DNA from: Synaphobranchus kaupii
Taxonomy: Eukaryota; Chordata; Actinopteri; Anguilliformes; Synaphobranchidae
DNA: 64,000 nt
Assembly: GCA_029718625.1 (NCBI GenBank)
Contig: CM056381.1
Location: forward strand, 50,393,305 to 50,457,304
Direction: 5' to 3'
Each line of letters begins with the position of its first letter. Positions within the stretch are counted from its first letter, which is position 1. Positions 10,873 through 23,100 of this stretch are shown here, piece by piece. The notes under the pieces were generated by a model that saw only the letters and a list, made by a program, of their open reading frames with translations, had not been told where the DNA came from and made no database searches. Made by a program: the position numbers and the translations under genes.

Positions 10873-11265
10873 AAGATATAAAAAAATTCCTTCCACAGTC
10901 CTTTATATGTGGGTTTGTTCTTTACTTTGTTGGGTGTTCTCTCCAGTGGGTGTCAAATGGCTTCCCTTTTCATGCGATGCACTTTTTTAAATATGTCTGT
11001 CAGATCCCATTGGCTGAACACCACCCATCACCTTTCCCACTTGATTGTAATTGATCATCTGACTGACTATTTTCACTCTCAATGGTCAATTATGAATGCA
11101 TGTGTATGTATTTCACTGGTTGTTGGCTCTAACACATGCTTTTTTTCTGCTTCCCCTTGTATTATTTAAATGTATTTACTTATTTTTTACTGTTTTGAAA
11201 TTGTTGTCTTTCTATCTATAAGCCTTGTATGTTCAGTTCTGTTGAAACCTGTGGAAGGCTTCTGC
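10873..11265. other. no recognisable gene
   Basis: AT-rich unique-looking sequence between the nested transposon and the second LTR. No coding, splice or repeat signal stands out. Confidence 0.5.
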
Positions 11266-11921
11266 TGTGAGGGCGGTGAGTGCGGAGGACCAAACGCGAC
11301 TGTGAGAGGATTCCAATAGTTCTCCACAGATGTGGAAGAACCAGATAGGGGTAAGGACTAAAAAAGGAAGGAAACGCTTCCCGGCGAATATATGCCAAAC
11401 AAAAAGCAACCCAGGAGAAGTCGGCGAAAAGCTCAGACTCGAGCAGAATATAAAGAAAATGAGAAGAAATAGCCCCCGGCTCGTTAGACTATAAACGGCT
11501 ACTAAAAAGGAGGTAGAGGAAAAAAGAGGAAACACAAAATGAGCGAAACAAAGAGGCGAAACGAGTAAAGGTAAAGAGAGGTACTATCTCAGAGAGATAG
11601 GAAGGAAACCCAGGACAGAAAATAGATAAGAGAAAAAGAAAAGAGAATAGGTAGCTCTAAAACACCACCTTAACTAAACTCAAATCAACAAGAAGTTCCT
11701 GCGTTACTTTAAATAGCAAAGTAATGCAGTCTTCTGAAGTCCTGTACCGTTTACCAGGCTTGTCGTGAAACGAATAACACTAAAGCACAGAGCACCGGAA
11801 GGGCAGTGCTTAAATAGTGCGGCGCACACCTGCAAACGGTAAGGCAATTAATTATGGAGAGGGGGAAAAACGACAGGAGCGCCCTCGTAGGTAGGAACCG
11901 AGCAGGAAGAAAACCATGACA
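11266..11921 (-). mobile_element. second LTR of the same family (solo)
   Basis: Starts TGTGAGGGCGGTGAGTGCGG and ends AACCATGACA, with the same end sequences and the same length (656 bp) as the LTR at 1402-2057 but clearly diverged inside. The minus strand has TATTTAAG and the GTTTGGTCCTCCGCAC tail. Flanks are TCTGC and ATTGC, so a 5-bp duplication is only partly conserved. Confidence 0.6.
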
Positions 11922-12084
11922 ATTGCCAAAACGGTTTTTAACGATAATAAAACGTTTTTTTTATTTTTTTTAATCTTCCACCCAACTTCAAATGTACCTG
12001 AAATTTCCTTCTTGCTCATATTTCTTATCCATGCACCTTGATTGTTTTGTGAAGTAGTGCCAGTTTTATTTTTTCCTCACTGAT

Positions 12085-12375
12085 GAGGAGGCAGCAGCGG
12101 GTCTGGGTGCGTCAGCTCTTTTGGTGGAGAGGAGGGTATGGGTCCGCGAAAGTAGCCACCACTGGTGAAACCATATTGTGCATAATTTCACGGATTCCAA
12201 CCGGGTTCTCAATTTCCGTTTTTTTTCCTTTACCGTCAGCATACTGATCTCTGTGCCCCCATATCGGTGCACAAACGAGTGGCTATTGTGCTGTGGTGGT
12301 TTCCCACAGGGTCACGTTACTGTGCCATTGCTCATTTGTTTGGGGTGAGCAAAGCATCAGTGGACATGAGGTGTC
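12085..12375 (+). pseudogene. Harbinger (HARBI1-like) transposase remnant
   Basis: Two stretches in different frames match the N-terminal part of fish Harbinger nucleases: QRVWVRQLFWWRGGYGS at the start, and HKRVAIVLWWFPTGSRY followed by AIAHLFGVSKASV at 12270-12362. The second is the helical segment that precedes the DDE core in HARBI1-type proteins. The catalytic core is missing, and no inverted repeats with a 3-bp target duplication were identified. It is a decayed fragment. Confidence 0.7.
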
Positions 12376-14406
12376 TGATGCCCTCTACTCCATTCAAAAA
12401 GTGTACATAAGCCCCAGAGTGAGAGAACCCGAGTAAAACATTGGTGTAAATAACTGGCGTTTTCCAGTGAATGCATTTTGAGATGTCTGGTCTGGCAGAT
12501 CTGAACCCAATGCGAAAAAAATCCAATTTGTGCATGTCTAGACCTGCGTCAGGCTTTTAAAAGCCTAGTGTCATCAGATGTCAGAAGCCGCATTGAAATG
12601 ACTAGTGTAACCATAGCCAAAGTGACTAGTGTCGCCATAGCCTAATACTGGTAATAGAGCTGTCACGATTATGAAATTTGTGTTAACAAATAATTGTAAG
12701 CCAAATTACTGTCCAGAGTAGTGCAAAACAATTACCAAGTAATTATTGTAGCAACCTTTTCAAATCACAGCTTTCCTCTTATAATTGTTTTCAATGCAAT
12801 TTCCTATGGAACCAATAGGTGAGCAGCTATTTCAATAACCTTATTAATGAGTTAATTTGTGGAAGATACTGGCTAAATGTTGGACAGTAGGGGGTGCTGG
12901 AGTTAGCCAGCCAAAATCCCTGTTTTAATGAGTACTTCTATGTATGTTACAGAAAGGTATCAATTAATATAGGGATTATGATTGAACAATTAATTTCACC
13001 ATGAAGGAGTTTCATAAGGTTCCATATTTGAACTGCATACCACAAAACATAAAATGTTCAAGTTCTGAGATGTAACTGCTTACTGAATACATATCTAAAA
13101 AAATATTATTATTATTATTTCTGGGCAGTACCTGAGTTCTCTGTGATAATGTTAGCCACCACAAAAAAACAGCAAGTGTAAATGTTTAACTATATATCGG
13201 TGATGATATCATCAATAGAAACCAGGTTCAGAAAGTAAAGGTCCCCCCCAGCATTTTGTTCCAATCACCTGGATTTGCTAATTAGCACAATTCTTCAGCC
13301 AGGAGGTAGAAGTAATTAGCGAAATCAGCTGACTGGGTGGTATAAACACATGGCAGGACTTTTACTTTGTGACCCCTGGATTTTACACCTCTGGGTATCA
13401 GCCGATTTCCCTTCCATGTGTGACTCAATCAGCACAGATACTCTTAACCCATCTTTAATGAGCTCAGTACGCCTTGTTCATATAGACCTACATCAATCTT
13501 GTGAGAGCAAAATAAAAAATAAACAGAAACGAAACATTAAATAAAAAATCTGAACATGCAAACGGGATACTATCCCTTAATGTTGCTATTTTAGTTTAGC
13601 GCAGCTGCGCCAAATCGCACCACTTTTTCAGAACGTGTGCCTTTAAAAATAAATTTTTAAAGAGACCAAAGGCACAGCTATGATGAAATGTCACTTACAG
13701 GCCATCAAAATAATTTTTGTATTTATGCTAGTTTGTTGTTTTTAAATGGAATATATCGATTTAATTCAATAGATCAGACCGACCATCTATTACGCCTCTG
13801 TATTGATTTAGTCTGTGGAAACAATTCTGTCAAGTGCCAAATCTCGCCATTACATGAGCCAAAACCCACCATGTAATTAATAAAACAAAAATGTGACGCT
13901 TTACATTGTAGGAAAAAAATGTTTGAACGAGACTTGACGCGGTGTTGTTGGTAACCGGTGGCATACTAAAAGCATATTAAAAGCTCTCGAAATGCAGCCA
14001 CATTCAGAGACTTTAAAAAAAAAAAAATTTTCTTGAATTAAAACATGTTCAAATGCCGCCATATACAGAGACTTTTTTATTTTTATTTTCTTGAATTAAA
14101 ACCCTGTTCAAATGTTCTGGAGATTTGTGTTTACCGTTAGCTCAGAAATGCATCTTGTTGGACTTCTGTTAATTTTTCTTTTTTAATTTAGAGTGGTTTT
14201 CTCATTAAATCATTATAATACTTCTCCTTGCATTTTATAAAACATACTAATAATAATGCATATATAATAAAAAATTTTACAAATTTTTCTGATTTTCCCT
14301 TTTTATCAAATACAAAGTTTCTAAGTGTCACTATGTTGCGTAGCGAGGTCCCCCAAAATCCTGATAGGAGCATCCCTAGTAACAGTCAAGGAGAAAATTG
14401 TCTCAC
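12376..14406. other. probable ncl intron or downstream sequence, no gene seen
   Basis: AT-rich, with short A/T runs. I looked on the minus strand for RRM2 of nucleolin (an FVKNLP-type RNP2 or a GIAYIEF-type RNP1) and did not find it. Some blocks (13230-13350) look like degraded repeats of unknown family. Confidence 0.45.
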
Positions 14407-14543
14407 CCTTTTTGGCCTCTTGAGGGGTTTCTTTGATCTTGGCCTTATCCAGCCTCAGCTTCTGGTCCATAACCTTCTTTCCATTAAGCATGAGGGCTTT
14501 CTGTAACTGTTCTTCCGTAGAGAAATTCACATACCCAAATTTC
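14407..14543 (-). CDS. ncl: ncl exon 9, second half of RRM1
   Basis: 137 bases, from acceptor CAACTGTAG to donor AAAAAGG|GTGAGA. Begins K|KFGYVNF (RNP1) and ends [18 protein letters not shown]. This is the last nucleolin exon visible in the window. Confidence 0.88.
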
Positions 14544-17500
14544 CTACAGTTGATAATGATAGCAAAGAATTATCATTTTATTTTTTTATTTTTTTTAAAG
14601 TAATGTATATACGTTCTGAATTTCAATCTCAGACTACAGATGACAATCTTTGAGAATAAAATAAAACTACAAAATAAAGTTTTTGCTTTCGGAATGAAAG
14701 AATAGCAGTTATTTGGCTTATGATATGCAGCAAATACAGTGTTAAGACACTTACTTGGAAGACCCCACTCGAACATTTTGGATCTTCAAGTCATTTTCTT
14801 GAAAGAACTTTTCCAATGCCTCTTTGATTTCCATGAAGCTCTTGCTTTTGTTCAAATTTCCAACAAAAAGGCAGAAGCCTGAAATAGAGTTCCAATAAGC
14901 TGCAATGGCAATCCACTTCAAACAGTTCACTAGCAAGTTTACTAATGCTTCTGGCTAATTTCCTTACAAACTCATTGCTGTCAAGTGTCACGCAACCCCC
15001 TTCGCGCAGATGCCAATTTTGGTCAATTCTCACCTATTTAGGGAGTGTTCTATTTAAGGCTTTATAACTCCAGGTGTGAGCATCACAGAAACTTGGAAAA
15101 TTACTTAAATGTAACCAGTTGTACCATTTACAATACTAACTTAGATTTGTTTATTTTCATAATTTAGGTCAAAATAAAGTGCCACAAATGCAACGAAATC
15201 TTCACAAAAACGCTAACAAAATTTTTTTCTTTAGTTTGCAATGAAATACTGAGAGCTACATATCTAAAACAGGTAAAACTATACATTTCCTGAATCAGAC
15301 TCCTCAGACAAATCTGAGGGTGATATGCAGAACAACTAAAGATCTACAGTAGGGTTCAAAAGTCTGAGACCACAAGTGAAAATGCTTCTATTTTACATTC
15401 TTTTCTAATTTAATGCAATTTTTCTTTCATTAGAAATGGTATTATCAGCATCATAATTTGAATGAAAAGTTAGATATTTGAAAACTTCACATGAATGAAT
15501 AAAACTATTAGTATTTGGTATGTCCCGCTTTTGCTTTGATGACAGCTTCTACTCAAGCTAGCATGGACTCCACAAGTTTGTGCAGAACCTGATGATCCAT
15601 GTTATCCCAAAATGATTTGACAATGTTCCAAAAAGTATCTTGTGATGTTACTGAATTCTTGGCTTTCTCTGTCTTCAAGTGCCCCCATAAATATTCAATG
15701 GGGTTGAGGTCAGGTGACTGTGGAGGAAAGTCTACGACAGTCAGCACTCCTTGCTCCTCTTTGGTCTTCAAGTAGTTCTTGCAAATATTTGAGGTGTGTT
15801 TAGGGTCATTATCCTGTTGCAGTATGAATCCTTCTCCACAAAGCTCCAAACCAGAGGGTATAGCATTTCTCTGAAGAATGGAGTGGTATTTTTCTTTTGT
15901 CAGGGTGTAATCGATTTGGTGCAGGTGTCCAACTCCAGAGTAGGCAAAACAGCCCCAGACTTGAATATTCCCAGCACTGTGGTATCAATCGCTCTCCAGT
16001 TCGTCTCTTTACATAAACCCTTCTGTTACTGCCATAAATCTCAAACTTTGATTCATCAGTAAAAAGGACTTTTTTCCAGTGATCCACTGTGAAATGCTGG
16101 TATGTCTTAGCCCATGCCAATTGTTGGCATTGTTTCCCCTCCTGAGAAGTGGTTTAGAGACTGCTACTTTGAGACCACTACTAGCTAGTCTTCTTTTGAC
16201 AGTACTTTTACGGATTGGAGTCTCTCGTTCTTTATTCAGCGCATTCTGTATCTGTGATGCAGTTGATGTTCTCTCTCTCAGTGAACAAAGCTTTATGTAT
16301 TGGTCTTCTGATGGTGCAAGCCAATTAACTAACAAGCCACTGTTGAGTAGATCAAATCCACTTGTGTCATCTGAACACATGCTTCAATGGAAGGGATAAG
16401 ACTCAAGGAAATTTGATTAGTGACCTATAAATAGTGCAGAATCAAAAAAAACTCTTAATTTCACGTCATAACTTTTATATTTTTAGACTTTTTTCAAAAT
16501 CCACAAACTTATTGTTTATTTCCAAGTTTACATAAAAAAATGTCAGATTTTCAATGTGGTCTCAGACTTTTGGACCCCACTGTATGTTGCAAAATGTAGG
16601 CGGTGTACCCTGTTGTCCCTTAGTGTCTCCACATCTATCCAAATGGCTAAATTGTGCACTGCTGTAAATCATAAAATAATCATATTTAACTACAAATCAA
16701 CTGTTTTGGCTCATAAAACTAATTTTGCATCATTTCCAAGTTGGACTTACTATCTTTTAATCAGTATAGGGGGGATAGATATCTATGGGTCCAAAAACCT
16801 ATCCAAAGCCTGTCTTAAAATGAAAAAAATATTTTTGTCCATTATAAAGCATATACACATTCATACTCACTCTAAGGAAATGTTTACATTCATCTAGCAC
16901 ATATGCACAGTAAATTTGAATGAGTATTTCCCATGCCCTAAGTCACAAGTATAGCCTATAGGGAGATACTAATATGCCATAGTGTACAGTCAAGCCGGAA
17001 AGTCTGAACACTCCTTTCACCTATCCACGTTTTATTACGTTACAGACATATCCTACAATAGATTGAGTTCATTTTTTGTCTGAAAATTCTACACAAAATA
17101 GCCCATAATGACAAAGTGAAAACAGGTTTTTAGACATTTGTGCTAATTTATTAAAAATCAAAATGTAAAATATCATATGTACACAAGTGTGCACACCCTT
17201 TGATATGACATCCAAAAGTGAGCTGAGGTGAATTTTGTTTCCACTGATACTGCTTGAGATGTTTCTACAACTTAATTGGAGTCCACCTGTGATAAATTCA
17301 ATTGATTGGACATGATTGGGGATTGCCAACACCTGCCTATATAAGGTCCCACAGTTGACAGTGCATGTCAGAGCAAACTCCAAGCCATGGGGTCAAAGGA
17401 ATTATCTGCAGACCTCAGAAACAGGATTGTGTCAAGGCATAGATCTGGAGAAGGGTACGGAAAAATCTCTGCAGCTTTACAGGTCCCAAAGAGCACAGTG

Positions 17501-20074
17501 GCCACCATCATTCGTAAATGGAAGAAGTTTGGAACCACCAAGAATCTTACTAGACCTGGCCGCCCGGCCAAACTGAGCAATCGGGGAAGACGGGCTTTGG
17601 CCAGGGAGGTGAGCAGGAACCCGAGGGTCACTCTGACAGAGCTCCAGCGTATCCTTGTGGAGATGGGAGAACATTTCAGAAGATCAACCATCCAGGCAGC
17701 ACTCCACCAATCAGGCCTTTATGGTAGAGTGGCCAGACGGAAGCCCCTCCTTAGTAAAAGGCACATCACAGCCCGCTTGGAGTTTGCCAAAAGGCACCTA
17801 GAGGACTCTCCAAACCATGAGAATCAAGATTCTCTGGTCTGATGAAACCAAAATTGAACTTTTTGGCCTGAATACCAAGCGTCACGTCTGGAGGAAACCA
17901 GGCACCGCTCATCACCTGGCTAATAGCATCCCTACAGTGAAGCATGGCGGTGGCAGCATCATGATGTGGGGATGTTTTTCAGCAGCGGGAACGGGGCGAC
18001 TAGTCCTGATAGAGGGAAACATGAATGCAGCTAAGTACACCAAGATCCTTGAAGAAAACCTGCTCCAGAGCGCTCTGGACCTCAGACTGGGGCGAAGGTT
18101 TACCTTCCAACATGACAACGACCCGAAGCACACAGCCAAGAGAACAAAGGAGTGGCTTCGGAGAAAGTCTGTGCATGACCTTGAGTGGCCCAGGCAGAGC
18201 CCAGACCTGAATCCAATTGAACATCTGTGGAAAGAGCTGAAAATGGCTGTGTACCGACGCTCCCCATCCAACCTGACGGAGCTTGCAAGGATATGCCAAG
18301 AGGAATGGGCAAAAATGTCCAGAAACAAGTGTGCCAAGCTCGTAGCTTCTTTCCCAAGATGCCTTGAAGCTGTAATCGCTGCCAAAGGTGCAGCAACCGA
18401 GTATTAGGCTAAGGGTGTGTACAGATATGTAACCCCTAAATAACCTATTTTTGTCAGTAAAATAAAATTGCATATTTTCTAAAAACCTGTTTTCACTTCG
18501 TCATTATTGGCTATTGTGTGTAGATGTTTGAGGCAAAAAATGAACTCAATCTATTGTAGAATATGTCTGTAACGTAAAAAAACGTGGATAGGTGAAAGGA
18601 GTGTTCAGACTTTCCGGCTTGACTGTATATTATGTACGATATGATTATGATAAAATAATATTCCCCATCAGGAAAATGCTGCAAAATGTTCTAGCTTCAG
18701 GGCAAATCAAACATAAAGCATGACTGAGCCACCTATGAACGCTTACATTACAGTATGTGAAATGCACTCAAAATGTGAAAATAACAATATCAAACTTATG
18801 GCACTGTGGCGGAGCGGAAAAACTAACATACATATTTGAAATATCCCAAGCAGTAATACTTACATATCAAGGAGAAAAATGTTGCTCATCCATATCCCTA
18901 CACTATAACAGCGAACGTACATTTTAAGTTGTTTGCATAAAACTAAACTAATAAAACTAGAAATGCTGTTACTGCCGGATGTAATTTATTGTTCAAAGCA
19001 TCCAATAAGACATTGCAAACACCATAGCTAAGGTTATAATGTCCTATATTGGATAAAGGAGTCGTCAATGAAACCAGAATGAACTGGAATGAATGAAACA
19101 GCTTTGCAGAGCGTGGGGGATATTAGTGTAATAGAGTTATAAAGTGCTGTGTATTTCTCAATGGATTGACAATAAATGACCAGTGAATTTTAAAAGGGAC
19201 ATCTCTATGCTAAAACCAATGTTAGGATTGGATTATGGATATTTATTTAATATTTAGTAGCAGATATTGATAGTAGAATGACATGGTAAAATGACAAAAG
19301 TATTTCATGTTTATTTTGCATTTGAGCGAGTAGGGCTTTTCTGTTTTGGCATACGATCGGGCTATTGTTGGCTTTATCTTGTTGCTATGATAGAATACAA
19401 ATTTTTGGTGTTAAGAAAAAACATTTTTATGAACTCACACATAGACGTTATTGTCCACTGTGTCACGCATGGGTAGGTATAGTTGCATGCAAGACTGAGT
19501 GAGGGGTTGCTTGTTAAATGGACTATCTACGCAACATAGTGACACTTAGAAACTGTTGTCACGAATTGTGTACTAATAAAGCTAAAACCCAGAGTTTGTT
19601 GTTTCCACTCATAGTTTGGCTGCAGGAGAAATTAATATCTGAGTTCAGCAAAATCTTAGCCACTAGGGGATCTGTGTGAAGGGGTTAAGCGTTTTAATGA
19701 TCAAACATGTCATATTACTACTGAGCAATACAAGGGGAAAGTAATAAATATGATATGAAATGCATATCTTGCCTTTATCCTCGGATTTAGCTTTTTTGAC
19801 TGGAGGAGCCTCCTTCTTGGACTTGGCCTTTGCCTTCCTTTTCCCAGGAGTCAATGCAGGTTCTAGAAAATTGCAACAGTGCATTCAGCGCACCAAATCA
19901 AATTACATCATAAAAACTTAATACAAATGCATCCATACTGTGCAGTCCAACGCATACTCTTGTGTCAAAGTTTACATTAAGTGGGTCATATATTCTACTA
20001 TGCTGAAACCTACAGTACAAAGGACATTCAATAAAAATAAAAAACAATATTTCTGAAGATATTTTCACTGCAAC

Positions 20075-20120
<46 letters not shown>

Positions 20121-23100
20121 TAGCTGCAAGCAGCGATTTCCGGGGACCGTGAGGAATCAGCGGCATTTGTCAAACGCAGAAACCGCAAAATGGTAGACAA
20201 CTCTACACAGGGTTGACCCAAAATACAAATATTTGTTTCTAATCAGGGCTTTTGCCATTGCTGATGGTATCTTTACCCGATCCGGTAAGGGCTTGCGTAT
20301 TAAGTCTTTTAAGTACACGTGAAACAGTGAACAGTTAATACTGTTACATTTCTTAACTTTTGCAATAAAAAGGTGTTTCTTAATGTGAAAACAACATTAA
20401 AAGAAGCATAGCATTTGCACAATAGTTTTGCCAAACATTAACCAAGCCATTGGTACCAAGCCGGAATTGACCACATACACATGGAAAGCCAATACTGTAT
20501 CCACTAGGCCTAAGCAGGTTAACAGAAATGAGCAGGCCAAATAAGACTTGTGTGTTGCGGTATCACATTGTTTTGGCTTACTGACTTCATAATTCAAACA
20601 GATAACTGGTAATATTGTGAAATTTCCTAGCCTTTGCAATAAAAAGAACATTCTTACAATGACGTGCACATTGTGTGCCTCAAAAAAAACTCGGGAACAG
20701 GTGGGGATCGAACCACCAACCTACTACACGGCAGTCAAATGCCTTAACCACTAAGCTACAGGAACTTTCACAGTTGGTATAGTAGGTAGACGGCCTGTTA
20801 AGCAGAGATATTGTACTTGGCGGATGGCATACCTGCCATCCCAACATTTGTATTTCTTTAGTGCCACCACGGAGATTGATTGGGTTTAAACTGCAGGGCT
20901 CAAGTCTTGATCTAACTCTCAATCAACCCACCAAGTTTCAGAACTTTATATCAAACGGTTTTAGAAGTACTAGCATTTGTGCGATAAGCCACGCCCAATG
21001 CAAAATCCATTGGCTTCTCATTCGGCCAATTTTTGACATACACCTTAGTAACGTAATGTGTGTATGTAGGGAAGAGATTTGAGTACCTTGAACAGGTTTC
21101 GTGCAAATTGGTCAAATTCTGTAGGAGGAGTAGCATTTTAAGTGTTTTACAAAAAATGCTAATTAGTGGAAAATCGAAGAAGGCAGACTTCATGGTTTCT
21201 TGAGGCAAATTTGTTGGGCAGGAGTAGCGGGATGTGTCCACCAACTTATGTGACTGTAGATCAAACGGGGCGTCGGCAGTGGGCGTGTCAATGCTTTTAA
21301 GTGAATTTTTAAATATTTTCTTATATTTGGATCTCTATAGCGCCACCACATGGCTCGATTGGGTTGAAACTGGAGACGTCAGGTCCTGATGTTACTCTTA
21401 AAAGAATTTCCAAGTTTCATAACTTTCTGTGAAATGGTTTTGGAATTATTAGCATTTTTGTGATAAGCCACGCCCACTGGATATTTATTGGCTCGTCATT
21501 CGGCCATCTTTTAAAATATCAAAATTCTGTATATAGGTTGTATGAGGCATGGTGTAAGGAGTGTGTTTACCAGGTTTCATGTAAATTGGTCAAAATTTAT
21601 AGGAGGAGTAGTATTTTAAGTGTTTTACAAGTAATGCTAATTAGCGGAAAATCCAATAGGGCTAACTTGATGGTTCTGTGAGGCAAATTTGTTCAGTATG
21701 AGCAGACGGACCTCTATCCCACATTTTGTGACTCTAGATAAAACGGGGCGTATGCAGTGGGCGTGTCAATGATTTTTAGTGAATTTTTAAATATTTTCTT
21801 ATATTTGGATCTCTATAGCGCCACCACGTGGTTCGATTGGGTTGAAACTGTAGAGGTCAATTCCACATGTTACTCTTAATAGATCTACCGGGTTTCATAA
21901 CTTTCTGTCAAATGATTTTGGAATTATCAGCATTTTTGTGATAAGTCACGCCCATTGAAAATTAATTGGCTCGTCATTCGGCCATCTTTTAAAATATCAC
22001 AATTTTGAATATGAATTTTATGAAGCATGGTCTAAGGAGTTCTTGTCCCACGTTTCATGTAAATTGACCAAATTTTGTAGGAGGAGTAGTATTTTAAGTG
22101 TTTTACAAGTAATGCTAATTAGCGGAAAATCCAATATGGCTGACTTCATGGATCCTTGAGGTAAATTTGTTCAACATGAGCAGAGGGACCTGTATACCAC
22201 ATTTTGTGACTTTAGGTCAAACGGGGCATCGGCAGTGGGCGTGTCAATGATTTTTAGTGAATTTTTAAATATTTTCTTATATTTGGATTGATATAGCGCC
22301 ACCACGTGGCTCGATTGGGTTAAAACTGTAGGGGTCTATTCCTCATGTTACTCTTAATAGATCTACCAGGTTTCATAACTTTCTGTCAAATGATTTTGGA
22401 ATTATCAGCATTTTTGTGATAAGTCACGCCCATTGAAAATTAATTGGCTCGTCATTCGGTCATCTTTTAAAATATCAAAATTCTGAATATAACTTTTATG
22501 AAGCATGGTCTAACGAGTTTGTGTACCTCGTTTCATGTAAATTGGCCAAATTTTGTAGGAGGAGTAGCATTTTAAGTGTTATACAAAAAATGCTAATTAG
22601 CGGAAAATCCAATATGGCTGACTTCATGGATCCTTGAGGTAAATCTGTTCAGCATGAGCAGAGAGACCTGTACACCACATTTTGTGACTCTAGGTCAAAC
22701 GGGGCGTCGCCAGTGGGCGTGTCAATGTCACAATATTAAGACGTACACTACAGCGCCACCAACTGGCCTATCGCCACGAAATTCGGTGTGAGCTTGTATG
22801 ATGACAACTTCTAACAACTTACCAAGTTTCATGCTAATAAGCCAAGCGGTTAAGGAAAACCTCAAAGAAGTAATAAATGAGTACATTTAAGCAAAAATGT
22901 CGGCAAATTCAAGATGGCGCCCACCAAATTAGTAAAGTTCTATGATCCAAATCCGGCTCTTTGTCACTGTAGCAAGTTATACATCTCTGCAAAGGAACTG
23001 TGATTTTTAGTGAATTTTTTTATATTTCTTTATATTTGGAACTCTATAGCGCCACCACATGGATAGATTGGGATAAAACTGTACATGTCTAGTCCTAATG

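Larger units (their letters stand above)
19345..20118 (-). repeat. segmental duplication copy A with ncl exon 7
   Basis: From CTGTTTTGGCATACGATCGG onward this matches 25490-26240 nearly base for base, including the 90-bp exon and the AAT-rich tail. Part of the same block is present inverted at 23935-24205. Confidence 0.85.

Noticed and set aside
20690..20768. A functional tRNA gene
   Set aside because: A and B boxes are present, but the acceptor and anticodon stems do not pair well and the sequence lies inside a repeat element.
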